A stretch of DNA of 64,000 nt from Pseudomonas graminis (GCF_002093745.1 NZ_MTSB01000001.1:62001-126000), one strand, 5' to 3'. Numbered from the stretch's first letter, positions 37,732 through 46,537 are shown. Notes: generated by a model from the sequence alone, not told the origin. Program-made: numbers and translations.

Positions 37732-38892
37732 TTACTCCCCTTTGCTGCCTGCGGCTTTATCAGTGGCCGGGGCAGGCGCCGGGTTAGCTCCTTTAACGTT
37801 GGTCGCTTCGGCGACTTTCACTTCTGCACCTGGTTTGACGTATTGCAGGCCTTCGGTGATGACGCGATCACCTTCTTTGAGGCCGTCTTCTATCAGCCAG
37901 TCGCTGCCCACGGTGCGGTTGGCCACCAGCGTGCGCACTTCAACCTTGTTGTCCTGATTGACCACCATTGCGGTCGGCGTGCCTTTCAGGTCGCGCGTGA
38001 CACCTTGTTGCGGTGCCAGGATGGCCTTCGAATTGACGCCGGCCTGCAATTGCGCGTGAACGAACATGCCTGGCAGCAGACGGTGTTCCGGGTTAGGGAA
38101 GACGGCACGCAGGGTGACGGAGCCGGTGGTCTGGTCAACCGACACTTCGGAGAACTCCAGCCTGCCTTCCTGTGCGTAGGTGCTGTTGTCTTCGAGCGTC
38201 AGTTTGACCTTGGCAGCGTTGTCGCCCACTTTCTGCAACTTGCCGCTGTCCATGTCATTGCGCAGCTTGAGCATGTCGGCGGATGACTGCACCACGTCCA
38301 CGTAGATCGGGTCGAGCTGCTGAATGGTCGCCATTGCGTCGGTCTGGGCACTGCTGACCAGTGCGCCTTCGGTCACGACAGAGCGCCCGATACGGCCGGA
38401 AATCGGCGCCAGCACCTTGGTGTAGCGCAGGTTGATCTGAGCTGTTTGCAACGCAGCCTGGGCTTCCTGGGTCGAGGCCAGAGCGGTGTCGTATTCCTGA
38501 CGACTGACCGCTTGCTCGCTGACCAGTTGCTTGTAGCGATCAGACATCGACTTGGCGGACTGCAACGTGGCCTTTGCGCTGTTGGCGTTGGCCTCGTAGA
38601 TGTCGGGGTCGATCTGATACAGCTGCTGCCCGGCCTTGACGTCGCCGCCTTCGGTAAACAAACGCTTGAGAATGATGCCGTTGACCTGAGGGCGAACCTC
38701 GGCCACACGGAACGCCGTTGTCCTGCCCGGAAGCTCGGTGGTCAGGGTGTAAGGCTGTGCTTTGATGGTAACGACGCCGACCTGAGGGGTTTGCGCAGGC
38801 GGGGCGGCCTGTTCCTTCTTGCTACAGCCGCTGAGCAGTGTTGCCAGGGCGACGGCAGTGACCAGAACGGTAACAGCTGGCTTGAATTGCAT
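37732..38892 (-). CDS. mexA: RND efflux periplasmic adaptor (MexA/TtgA type)
   Basis: This is a 386-residue lipoprotein adaptor. The start is ATG 38892 (MQFKPAVTVLV), giving lipobox LLSGC with Cys23; a longer extension upstream is unlikely. Visible parts are the lipoyl/barrel-sandwich half motifs around a coiled-coil hairpin (ANSAKATLQSAKSMSDRYKQLVSEQAVSRQEYDTALASTQEAQAALQTA) and then beta-barrel (LEFSEVSVDQTTGSVTLRAVFPNPEHRLLPGMFV). It is the first gene of the mexAB-oprM operon, with a TtgR-like operator just upstream. Confidence 0.94.
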   Translation of the reverse strand: MQFKPAVTVLVTAVALATLLSGCSKKEQAAPPAQTPQVGVVTIKAQPYTLTTELPGRTTAFRVAEVRPQVNGIILKRLFTEGGDVKAGQQLYQIDPDIYEANANSAKATLQSAKSMSDRYKQLVSEQAVSRQEYDTALASTQEAQAALQTAQINLRYTKVLAPISGRIGRSVVTEGALVSSAQTDAMATIQQLDPIYVDVVQSSADMLKLRNDMDSGKLQKVGDNAAKVKLTLEDNSTYAQEGRLEFSEVSVDQTTGSVTLRAVFPNPEHRLLPGMFVHAQLQAGVNSKAILAPQQGVTRDLKGTPTAMVVNQDNKVEVRTLVANRTVGSDWLIEDGLKEGDRVITEGLQYVKPGAEVKVAEATNVKGANPAPAPATDKAAGSKGE

Positions 38893-38978
38893 GAAGATCC
38901 TCGGGGCAGGAGCCTGTTGTCTCAACGTTACGTTGAAGTGTAAAAAAATATTTCGGCTAGATAAGTAGCAGGCTAAGG

Positions 38979-39012
38979 AATATACTTACATTCGCGGTTG
39001 TTTGTAAATACC
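38979..39012. promoter_or_regulatory. TtgR/PmeR-type operator between mexA and the TetR gene
   Basis: Read on the minus strand, GTATTTACAAACAACC followed by GAATGTAAGTATA matches the P. putida TtgR operator as I remember it, with only a few differences in the centre. It lies between the divergent mexA and TetR genes, where it can repress both. Confidence 0.75.
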
Positions 39013-39147
39013 CGCAGCGCTCATTCGGCCACTCTTCAGGACGCCGATAGCCGATTCGGGACAAGGCGAGACAAATGCCGCCCGGTTATGTCTCCAGGCA
39101 CGCATCCGGACAGGTGCCTGAGGTGAATTTTTTGAGGTTTTATTGCC

Positions 39148-39795
39148 ATGGTTCGTCGCACCAAAGAGGAAGCCCAAGTCACCCGCAGCCAGATTCTGGA
39201 GGCGGCCGAGCAGGCTTTTTACGAGCGAGGCGTTGCTCGCACCACGCTGGCGGATATCGCGACGCTTGCCGGTGTGACGCGGGGTGCTATCTATTGGCAC
39301 TTCAACAACAAGGCCGATCTGGTTCAGGCCATGCTCGACAGTCTTCAGGAGCCGCTCGACGAAATGGCAGAAGCCAGCCAGAGCGAGGAAGAAGAAGACC
39401 CGCTGGGTTGCATGAGAAACCTGCTGATTCACTTGTTTCATGAGCTCGCACTGGACCCGAAAACCCGTCGCATCAATGAAATCCTTTTTCACAAATGCGA
39501 GTTTACGGATGAGATGTGTGATTTTCGTCGTCAACGCCAGGACAATGCCGTCCAGTGCCATGACCGTATCACCCTGGGGCTGAACAATGCCGTTCGCCAG
39601 GGACAACTTCCTCAGGGTCTGGACACCGGCCGGGCGGCAGTCGCGCTGTTTTCCTACGTCAACGGCATAATCTATCAGTGGTTGCTGGTGCCAGACAGCT
39701 TTTCGCTGCCTGCCGAGGCCGAGCAGTTGGTGGATGTCTGTCTGGACATGCTTCGCTACAGCCCGACCTTGCGGCGCTCGTCGGCGACGGTCTGA
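39148..39795 (+). CDS. ttgR: TetR-family efflux repressor (TtgR/PmeR type)
   Basis: The 215-residue regulator has an N-terminal TetR helix-turn-helix ([46 protein letters not shown], about residues 13-56). The C-terminal ligand pocket is of the AcrR/TtgR type. It is divergent from mexAB-oprM with a TtgR-like operator between. In P. putida TtgR senses plant flavonoids and antibiotics; in P. syringae the equivalent is called PmeR. Start ATG 39148 opens [10 protein letters not shown], the family's usual N-terminus. Confidence 0.93.
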   Translation: MVRRTKEEAQVTRSQILEAAEQAFYERGVARTTLADIATLAGVTRGAIYWHFNNKADLVQAMLDSLQEPLDEMAEASQSEEEEDPLGCMRNLLIHLFHELALDPKTRRINEILFHKCEFTDEMCDFRRQRQDNAVQCHDRITLGLNNAVRQGQLPQGLDTGRAAVALFSYVNGIIYQWLLVPDSFSLPAEAEQLVDVCLDMLRYSPTLRRSSATV

Positions 39796-40071
39796 AAGAC
39801 GGGGGCTCATGGCGTGTCGTATTGTCTTACAGAGCCTGCCTCCATTCCATGCTCGATAGACGGCGGGTTTACCGACGGGTTATTCGTTTGTCCTGACGGT
39901 GCCCGTCGTTTACAACCGGTTGACCTGCGAACTTACAAAAATTTGTAGGAAGCAGGTAGGACATTTCCTGATACATGTAGCTGATTTCCCAAAGTAATTT
40001 TCGAGTATTGCCCCGTGGGAAAACTCCCTTCACTCTGCGCGTCCTGAAAGACCAGAGAAGAGGAAGGTTGC

Positions 40072-40245
40072 ATGCTTTTGCCAAATCTTGCGCCTGTGTG
40101 CCCGGACGCCAGTGCTGTTGCTGTTCATCCGGGTGAATATGACGGTGGCTGGCGCGCGCGCGGGCATCTGCCGGATGTGGTCGGGTTATGCAACGGGCCG
40201 GCATGCGTTGAAAGGAGGGCGGATGATGTCGGACGCCGCAACTGA
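40072..40245 (+). CDS. 57-residue small protein upstream of the DUF3396 gene
   Basis: ATG 40072 has a strong AGAGGAAGG ribosome site 6 bases upstream. The frame runs 57 codons to TGA at 40243, overlapping the start of the DUF3396 gene by 20 bases. The product opens MLLPNLAPVCPDAS and has three cysteines, no signal peptide and no membrane segment. It could be a leader peptide for translational coupling, a small partner of the immunity-like protein, or a remnant. I recognise no family. Confidence 0.45.
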   Translation: MLLPNLAPVCPDASAVAVHPGEYDGGWRARGHLPDVVGLCNGPACVERRADDVGRRN

Positions 40246-41359
40246 TGCCACGAGGTTACTGGCCCGGCTCGCGCAGCAGTCTGAACGCATAGGTGTGGAT
40301 TCGGCGCAGGGGATGCCGGTCATTCGACTGGGGTTGATCACCACGCTGTATTTTCGGAATGGTCACACGCCGGAGATGAAGCAACGCGTCGACGCCTGTT
40401 TTTCGCGCTTTTACGAAACATTCAAGACGAAGCTCAAGTGGCAATTGTTCAAGCGCATGCGCCGTTTGAGCGGGTCGGGCTTTGCTTCGACCCGACGTCA
40501 GGTGGTGGAGAGCCTTGCGCAAGAGCAGTTCACCTGGTCAATTGCCAGCGCTACCCAGGCCGAGGTCGCGATGTACAGCCTGTTCGTGATGAACACGTCC
40601 GAAGGGCAGGCGGAAAACGACCGTTCCTGTCTGAAAATGGTGCTGCCACTGTCGTACCTGAGCGAGCCTGACGGTTTGAAGCATTACGAGGCCTGGATCA
40701 GATACCTGAGCAGCGAAGTGCAGGTCGAACACGGTTTTGGCGGGCTGGCCTGTGTGCTGCCTTGCGATGGTCATCAGTACCTGCCATGGGAATACCGGCT
40801 GGCTCAGGATTACCCTGGCCTGATGGTCGATCCCGGCCCGCATATAGAAAGCCTGCGATTGCTGGATCGTATCAAAGGCGTCAGTTGGTACACCGTGCTG
40901 GGCGAGGGGTTCGTCAGGCAGTTGGGGGGCAGCGACCAGTTGCGCGGAGACATGAGCGCGCACAGCGACATCGTTTTCCATCGCTATCGCAATGGCCTGA
41001 TCATTCGCGCAGGCGCGGTGCCCGAGTTGGGTGGCCGAGGTTTGCCGCCACCGAAGGCGTATGTGACGGTCAATCGAATCATCAAACCGATCCGCCTGCA
41101 GGACACCGGCAACCTTCATCCTTACCTGGCGCCCGGTATCGGCTTTACCGAAGAAACCACCGCGCAGTGGTATGCGAGATTCGATGAAAAACCCTTGCCG
41201 CCGGTAGACGCCGGCCAGGCATGCCCGCGCTCAGGCTGCTGGTTCAGCAGCGCGCAGTTCGGTTCGCGGCGGCATTTCACCGAGGGCGAACTCATGCCCT
41301 CGTTTGCCCATGTAAAGAGCAAGAAGACCCAATGGTTTTGGGCCGGAATGCCGTCCTGA
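40226..41359 (+). CDS. DUF3396 protein, type VI secretion immunity-like, orphan
   Basis: This 377-residue protein matches the DUF3396 family, many members of which neutralise type VI secretion toxins. Recognisable blocks are IRLGLITTLYFRNGHTPEMKQRVDACFSRFYETF, LCQ-type CVLPCDGHQYLPWEYRLAQDYPGLMVDPGPHIESL and GVSWYTVLGEGFVRQLGG. I choose ATG 40226 (AGGAGG 7 bases upstream); ATG 40223 is next to it. No effector, PAAR, VgrG or Hcp gene is nearby, so the cognate toxin, if any, is elsewhere or lost. It is accessory in character and is convergent with the MFS exporter 14 bases on. Confidence 0.75.
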   Translation: MSDAATDATRLLARLAQQSERIGVDSAQGMPVIRLGLITTLYFRNGHTPEMKQRVDACFSRFYETFKTKLKWQLFKRMRRLSGSGFASTRRQVVESLAQEQFTWSIASATQAEVAMYSLFVMNTSEGQAENDRSCLKMVLPLSYLSEPDGLKHYEAWIRYLSSEVQVEHGFGGLACVLPCDGHQYLPWEYRLAQDYPGLMVDPGPHIESLRLLDRIKGVSWYTVLGEGFVRQLGGSDQLRGDMSAHSDIVFHRYRNGLIIRAGAVPELGGRGLPPPKAYVTVNRIIKPIRLQDTGNLHPYLAPGIGFTEETTAQWYARFDEKPLPPVDAGQACPRSGCWFSSAQFGSRRHFTEGELMPSFAHVKSKKTQWFWAGMPS

Positions 41360-41373
41360 TTCACCAGGACGAT

Positions 41374-42870
41374 CTAGTCCCGGCCCCGCAACAAGGTGTT
41401 GGGCATGGCGACCGCAGCAGCAAGGCCCAGTAGCGAAATGGCTGCGCTGGTGATCAGCAGGTTTCTGAAGGTCGATGCCAGATCGGCGCGCAGGGTTTGC
41501 AGCGCCGGCCCGGTGGCTGCATTCAGGCTGTCGAGCAGCACATTGCCGGAACTGCCTTCGCCACCCAGCGCTCCTGCGCCAGGTTGACCGACGCCGGTGT
41601 GCTGCAACATGGCCAGCAATAACGCTGACATCAGCGCCACACCGACCGCACCGCCCAGCGAGCGAAACAGATTGGTCGTGCTGGTGGCAACGCCCATGTC
41701 CCGAGGCTGAACCGCGTTCTGGGTACCGACCAATGATGTGGGGAACTGCATGCCGGTCGCGATGCCGGTCAGGACCATGAATACACTCATCATCACCAGC
41801 GACTGGGGAGGCGTGAAGGCCATGCCCAGAATGGCGAGCGGCATCAGCAGCGCTCCGGCCAGGATCAGAGGTTTGTAACGCCCGCTCTGAGCAGTACGGC
41901 GTCCTGCGAAATAAGCCCCCATCGGCATGCCGATGGCCAGCGGAAGCAAGTGCAGGGCGGCGCTGTCGGCGCCGCCGCCGGTGACCGTCTGATAACGCAG
42001 CGGCATCAGCACAATCAGGGAAATGGCCTGGAAGCTGGTGAAAAACACCGTACACCAGCACAGCACCGCGCTTTTATTGGCGAACAGGTGCATGGGCAAC
42101 AGCGGTTCAGGTGCGCGGCGCTCGTACCACACGAAAACAGCCAGCGCCAACAGGGCCGTCCCCAGCAGCAGTTGAACCTGACGGTCGCCCAGACCGTGCC
42201 CCTGGCCAATTTCGGTTATCCCCAACAACAGTGCGGTCAGGCCGATGATCATGAGCACGGTGCCCAGATAATCGATGATCGGCTTGCGTTGCGGGACGGG
42301 CAGGCCGACGAGGGTCCGGTAAGCGACAATCAGCGCGGCGGCCCCGAGTGGCAGGTTGATCAGAAAGACCCAGCGCCAGGACAGGTATTCGGTCATCAGG
42401 CCGCCCAACACCGGGCCTGCGACGCTGGCCAAGGCGTACATGCTGCTGAAATAGCCCTGATAACGGCCTCGTTCACGAGGCGGGACGATGTCAGCAATGA
42501 TCGCCTGGCTGACCGAAACCATGCCGCCTGCACCGATGCCTTGAAGTATACGTGCCAGCACCAGTTGTTCCATGCTTTGCGCCATGCCACAAAACAACGA
42601 GGCGAGAGTAAACACGCCCAGTCCGAACAGCATCAGTTTGCGTCGACCGTAAAGATCGCCCAGCTTGCCGTATATGGGGACGGCCACGGTCAACGAAACC
42701 ATGTAGGCAGAGATGACCCAGGCCAGCAGGTCGATGTCATGAAATTGCGCGGAGATGGCCGGCATCGAGACAGCAACGATGGTCTGATCGAGCGCGCTGA
42801 GCAGCACCGCCATCATCAACGCGAACAGAATGCTGCGAATGGCCGGAGGCGTTTGAGTAAGACTGGTCAA
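41374..42870 (-). CDS. 14-TM MFS multidrug exporter (DHA2 / EmrB-QacA type)
   Basis: The 498-residue protein has the DHA2 motifs: SALDQTIVAVSMPAIS with the helix-1 Asp, WVISAYMVSLTVAVPIYGKLGDLYGRRKLMLFG, and ARILQGIGAGGMVSVSQAIIAD. This is the 14-helix drug:proton antiporter layout. There is no adjacent adaptor protein, so it probably acts alone at the inner membrane. Substrates cannot be predicted. The C-terminus has an unusual Gly-rich loop (GVGQPGAGALGGEGSSG) before the last helix. Confidence 0.9.
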   Translation of the reverse strand: MTSLTQTPPAIRSILFALMMAVLLSALDQTIVAVSMPAISAQFHDIDLLAWVISAYMVSLTVAVPIYGKLGDLYGRRKLMLFGLGVFTLASLFCGMAQSMEQLVLARILQGIGAGGMVSVSQAIIADIVPPRERGRYQGYFSSMYALASVAGPVLGGLMTEYLSWRWVFLINLPLGAAALIVAYRTLVGLPVPQRKPIIDYLGTVLMIIGLTALLLGITEIGQGHGLGDRQVQLLLGTALLALAVFVWYERRAPEPLLPMHLFANKSAVLCWCTVFFTSFQAISLIVLMPLRYQTVTGGGADSAALHLLPLAIGMPMGAYFAGRRTAQSGRYKPLILAGALLMPLAILGMAFTPPQSLVMMSVFMVLTGIATGMQFPTSLVGTQNAVQPRDMGVATSTTNLFRSLGGAVGVALMSALLLAMLQHTGVGQPGAGALGGEGSSGNVLLDSLNAATGPALQTLRADLASTFRNLLITSAAISLLGLAAAVAMPNTLLRGRD

Positions 42871-42997
42871 GGCAAAACCCGATGGCAGTGTTAGCCCGCC
42901 TCAAGCGTGGCGGGAGGGTCTGACCAGTCTAATCCGATAGCTTGCTAATCGATAGCTGCCTTTGCTGAATGGCAACGCAATTGGCATTTTGCGAGCG

Positions 42998-43168
42998 TCA
43001 TCGCAGTACGCTAAAGGTCGCATCGGTCGGCACGCAGTGGCCGAAGGTGCAACTGGCGACCTGAGGCGCCTGGCGCGACAGTTCGTTACGATAGGCACCG
43101 GCTGCATAAACAGCCAGCACGGCAAAAGCACCGATTACCACCATGCATTTTCTTGTTCTTACTTTCAT
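42998..43168 (-). CDS. 56-residue single-pass membrane/secreted small protein
   Basis: ATG 43168 has AAGGAG 7 bases upstream. The product starts MKVRTRKCMVVIGAFAVLAVYAAGAYRN, giving a basic start and one hydrophobic segment that is either an anchor or an uncleaved signal. A short tail with two cysteines follows (CTFGHC). A four-base CxxxxC pair on the periplasmic side could form a disulfide. No family is recognised, but the ribosome site and signal-like start make it a convincing gene. Confidence 0.65.
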   Translation of the reverse strand: MKVRTRKCMVVIGAFAVLAVYAAGAYRNELSRQAPQVASCTFGHCVPTDATFSVLR

Positions 43169-43318
43169 GACGCACTCCTTACCTCGGCTACAGAGCAGTT
43201 TGAAAGGGCTGACTTGAGTGTAGGACAAGGTTGGGGTTTGCGTTGGCTATCATCAAAGCCTGCAACGCCGTGGACGCGTTAGAATTCGCGCTTTGATTGA
43301 CTGGCAAGCGGGGAACAC

Positions 43319-43558
43319 ATGGCACGCAAGGAATACGAAGGGTTTGAAGTGGTTTCGGCAGTGATGCCGTCTGACAAAGGTTACAGGGCGGCGATTGCCA
43401 TCAAGGCGCTGGGCGCTGGCGGTGCGCCGCGTTTCCATGCGCTGTTGCCCGATCAGACGTTCAAGACTGCCGACGATGCCGATCTGGCCGCTGTTCAGGA
43501 ACTGGAGCGGCTGACCGGTATCGACTCGGAGGGTGAGCCGTTGTGGGCGGGTGCCTGA
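43319..43558 (+). CDS. Small conserved hypothetical protein
   Basis: A 79-residue soluble protein (MARKEYEGFEVVSAVMPSDKGYRAAIAIKALG...) with an ATG after GGGGAA. It is of the type annotated as conserved hypothetical in Pseudomonas; no function is known to me. It ends exactly where the convergent flavin reductase ends, the two stop codons forming the centre of a palindrome. Confidence 0.7.
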   Translation: MARKEYEGFEVVSAVMPSDKGYRAAIAIKALGAGGAPRFHALLPDQTFKTADDADLAAVQELERLTGIDSEGEPLWAGA

Positions 43559-44182
43559 TCAGGCGCCCGGACGGAACATCTTGAACAGCGCTTCCGGGCC
43601 GAGCTGGAAATAATCCGCAGGACCACCGCCGCGCAGAATCGGCTCCGCGGCTGCAGTGTCGTAGACACCGTCCTTCAGCAGGGACTTGTCGATATGCACG
43701 GCCACCACTTCACCGAGAATCAACCAGCTGGGCACCGGTTCCTTGTCTGCACGCTGCAACTGGATGATCTGCGTGACTTTGCACTCGAACGACACCGGCG
43801 TTTCCAGTACGCGTGGCACCGCTACGATCTGCGACGCCAGCGGGGTGAGGTTCGCCAGCTCGAACTCGCTGACGTCTGGCGCTACCGGCGCGCAGCTCTG
43901 ATTCATGGCCTCGGCCAGCGACCGGGTCGCCAGGTTCCAGACAAACTCGCCGGTCTGCTCGATATTGTTGAGGCTGTCCTTGCGACTCACACTGCAGAAA
44001 CCAATGATGGGTGGCACGTAGTTGAACGCGTTGAAAAAGCTGTAGGGCGCCAGATTCAGCTTGCCGTTGGCATCCTGAGATGAAATCCAGCCAATCGGGC
44101 GTGGACCTACAATCGCGTTGAACGGGTCATGGGGCAGGCCGTGACCTTTGGATGGCTCGTAGGAGTGAATAGCGTCTGACAT
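43559..44182 (-). CDS. Flavin reductase / FMN-binding split-barrel protein
   Basis: The 207-residue protein matches the flavin reductase domain family (DHPFNAIVGPRPIGWISSQDANGKLNLAPYSFFNAFNYVPPIIGF). Members bind FMN and reduce flavin for partner monooxygenases, or act on unknown substrates. ATG 44182 (MSDAIHSYEPSK) has AGGA 7 bases upstream. No oxygenase partner lies beside it, so the physiological role is open. Confidence 0.85.
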   Translation of the reverse strand: MSDAIHSYEPSKGHGLPHDPFNAIVGPRPIGWISSQDANGKLNLAPYSFFNAFNYVPPIIGFCSVSRKDSLNNIEQTGEFVWNLATRSLAEAMNQSCAPVAPDVSEFELANLTPLASQIVAVPRVLETPVSFECKVTQIIQLQRADKEPVPSWLILGEVVAVHIDKSLLKDGVYDTAAAEPILRGGGPADYFQLGPEALFKMFRPGA

Positions 44183-44290
44183 GCTTGATTCCTGATGGCT
44201 CGACAATGGGTGTGAGCATAGTGCTTCGCATTGGCAGAGGATGCCAGAGCAGCGTGTGTTTCTGCCTGAGCCAGACAGCCAGACACGAAG

Positions 44291-44312
44291 AAGCCCGGCA
44301 TGAACCGGGCTT
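44291..44312 (-). terminator. Intrinsic terminator after the repeat protein gene
   Basis: AAGCCCGG and CCGGGCTT form an 8-bp stem with a 6-base loop 19 bases past the repeat-protein stop, followed on the minus strand by a T-rich stretch. Confidence 0.65.
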
Positions 44313-44330
44313 GGGGTGCAGCCTGATCAA

Positions 44331-44648
44331 TCAGCCCAGGCGGTTGGCGCCTACGCGATCCGCACCGTCGGCAGCCAGACGATTGGCACCCACATGGTCG
44401 GCACCGTCAGCGGCCTGACGATTGGCGCCTACACGGTCTGCGCCATCAGCGGCCAGGCGGTTAGCGCCTACATGGTCAGCGCCGTCAGCCGATACGCGAA
44501 TCGAACCGACATTGGTGTGCTTGGTGCCGCCTTCGGCAACGATGGTCGAAGTAGACAGGTCACTGCTGACGTTAGCGAATGGCAGTGCAAACGCGCTGGA
44601 AGCCAGAACAGAGAAAGCCAGGCCGAAGATCAATGTGGTAGTTTTCAT
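44331..44648 (-). CDS. Secreted protein with a 13-residue tandem repeat
   Basis: This 105-residue protein has a clear signal peptide (MKTTTLIFGLAFSVLASSAFA, cleavage about residue 21). After a short linker come four contiguous copies of a 13-residue unit ADGADxVGANRxA (residues 54-105), where x alternates His/Arg and L/Q. The DNA repeat unit is 39 bases. Start ATG 44648 has GGAG 8 bases upstream. The regular acidic/Arg pattern suggests a beta-solenoid or a calcium-or ligand-binding stalk, but no family is recognised. Its own promoter and terminator are implied by context. Confidence 0.8.
   Translation of the reverse strand: MKTTTLIFGLAFSVLASSAFALPFANVSSDLSTSTIVAEGGTKHTNVGSIRVSADGADHVGANRLAADGADRVGANRQAADGADHVGANRLAADGADRVGANRLG
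44334..44489 (-). repeat. Four 39-bp tandem repeats in the secreted repeat protein
   Basis: Four in-frame 39-bp units encode ADGADxVGANRxA. Alternate units are more alike at the protein level (His then Arg), which suggests duplication of a 78-bp pair. Confidence 0.85.
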
Positions 44649-45083
44649 GATGATGTCTCCAATGAATGTCGGGTGAGTTGTCATCCCGGTATGGAGGCAA
44701 TGCTACGCGCCAGCAAATTATTAAGAAGTTAATAGGATTGCTAGCGATCATCGCTGAAAATGATAGTTGCCTGTAACGCTCTGATTTCGGGCCTTGTGGC
44801 TGGCTTCGCACTTTCGTGGTGCGTATTCTGAAAAACCTTGTAATAAAGGCTCTTGACAAGGCGGAAGTGCAAGTTATTCAACGCGTTATCGTGGTTAAAC
44901 GTTAAAAGAGCGCACTTTGATGAAACACTTGGTTGCACGTGTTGGCTCGTATTCGGCGTTGTTGTGCAGTGGTTGTATCGATGGGGCAGATGGTAAGCGT
45001 GAACACTGACGGCGTGCCAACACAGTGAACTGAGTGGGCACGCCAGCCGGTTGTGCTTTCGCGAGTACGGCTTGCTGGATGAG
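44649..45083. other. Intergenic region with no supported gene
   Basis: About 435 bases between the repeat protein and the permease. A 29-codon frame at 44920 has no ribosome site or resemblance to anything. Near the permease end, GGCGTGCC (45011-45018) and GGCACGCC (45037-45044) form an 8-bp inverted repeat that may terminate the permease transcript. It lacks a good T-run. Confidence 0.4.
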
Positions 45084-46409
45084 TCAGTCGGTCTCGATCC
45101 GCGAATGCTTGCGGGTGTCTTTCATGAAAACGTACACCAGCAGCGAGCAGGCGATGCAGGCTGTCACGTACCAGTAATAGCCGGTTTCCATGCCGATGCT
45201 CTTGAACCACAGTGCGATGTATTCCGCAGTGCCACCGAAGATCGACACGGTCAGGGCGTACGGCAGGCCGACGCCCAATGCACGGATCTCGGTCGGAAAC
45301 AGCTCGGCTTTGACCACGGCATTGATCGAGGTGTAGCCGCTGACGATGATCAGCGCCGCCATGATCAGGAAGAACGCGCCCCACCAGGTTTGAATGGTGT
45401 GCAGCGTTGTCAGGATAGGCACCGTACACAGGGTGCCCAGCACGCCAAACGCAATCAGGATCGGACGTCGCCCCACTTTGTCTGACAACGCACCGATAAC
45501 CGGCTGCAGCAGCATGAACAGAAACAGCGTTGCGGCGGATATCGACGTCGAGTCGGTGATGCTCATGCCGACGGTGTTGACCAGGTACTTCTGCATGTAG
45601 GTGGTGTAGGTATAGAACGCCAGCGTACCGCCCATCGTCAGGCCGACCACTGTCATCAGTTCCTTGGGATGGCGCATCAAGGTGCGCATCAGGCTTTCCT
45701 TGGGCTTTTCCTTTTTCTTGCGGGTGAACGACTCGGTTTCTTCCATGCCGCGACGCAGGAACAACGCCACCACCGCGCACAAGGCACCGATGACGAACGG
45801 AATGCGCCAGCCCCAGGCATAGAGCTGTTCGGTCGTGAGTGTCTGTTGCAGCACGATCAGCACGCCCAGTGCGATGAGCTGCCCGGAAATCAGCGTGACG
45901 TACTGAAAGCTGGAGAAGAAGCCGCGACGTTCCTTGGTCGCCATCTCACTGAGGTAGGTGGCGGACGTGCCGTATTCACCGCCGACCGACAAACCTTGCA
46001 GCAAACGAGCGAACACCAGCAGGATCGGGGCGCCGACGCCGATACTTTCATAGCCCGGCGTCAGGGCAATGATCAGCGAGCCGAAGCACATCAACAGCAC
46101 CGAGGCCATCAACGCGGCCTTGCGCCCCTTGTAGTCGGCATAGAGCCCCATCAGCCAGCCACCGATAGGGCGCATCAAAAAGCCGACAGCAAAAATTGCC
46201 GCGGTATTGAGCAACTGGGCGGTGGTGTCGCCTTTGGGAAAGAATGCTTTGGCGAAATACAGCGAGAACGCGGCGTAGACGTACCAGTCGTACCACTCGA
46301 CCATGTTGCCGACCGAACCACTGAAGATCGATTTAAGACGGCTGGACGTGGTTTTCTGGCCTGCGGTGCTAGCCGCCGACCCGTTGGAGGCGGGGTTGGA
46401 AGTTTCCAT
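45084..46409 (-). CDS. KgtP-like MFS dicarboxylate / alpha-ketoglutarate permease
   Basis: The 441-residue MFS protein resembles the PcaT product encoded at 31772, sharing [47 protein letters not shown] and QYVTLISGQL. ATG 46409 (METSNPASNG) has AAGGA about 5 bases upstream and is preferred over in-frame ATG 46427. It is probably a proton symporter for alpha-ketoglutarate or a related organic acid. The gene is single, with no pathway partner adjacent. Confidence 0.85.
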   Translation of the reverse strand: METSNPASNGSAASTAGQKTTSSRLKSIFSGSVGNMVEWYDWYVYAAFSLYFAKAFFPKGDTTAQLLNTAAIFAVGFLMRPIGGWLMGLYADYKGRKAALMASVLLMCFGSLIIALTPGYESIGVGAPILLVFARLLQGLSVGGEYGTSATYLSEMATKERRGFFSSFQYVTLISGQLIALGVLIVLQQTLTTEQLYAWGWRIPFVIGALCAVVALFLRRGMEETESFTRKKKEKPKESLMRTLMRHPKELMTVVGLTMGGTLAFYTYTTYMQKYLVNTVGMSITDSTSISAATLFLFMLLQPVIGALSDKVGRRPILIAFGVLGTLCTVPILTTLHTIQTWWGAFFLIMAALIIVSGYTSINAVVKAELFPTEIRALGVGLPYALTVSIFGGTAEYIALWFKSIGMETGYYWYVTACIACSLLVYVFMKDTRKHSRIETD

Positions 46410-46537
46410 GGTGTTCCTTGAATTCATTATTTTTAGAAGAAGGCATGCGTAATGCCCTGACCAGTCCTGTAGCAGGAGCTGTGCCACACCAGGAGCGCCT
46501 GTTTTAGAGCGGTTGGGGCATTTCGATGAGCAAGAAT

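Noticed and set aside
41352..41371. A 7-bp stem CGTCCTG/CAGGACG between the DUF3396 and MFS genes
   Set aside because: It overlaps a stop codon, is short and lacks a T-run, so I do not list it as a terminator.
44920..45009. 29-codon frame starting MKHLVARVGSY
   Set aside because: No ribosome site, no conserved feature and too short to support as a gene.
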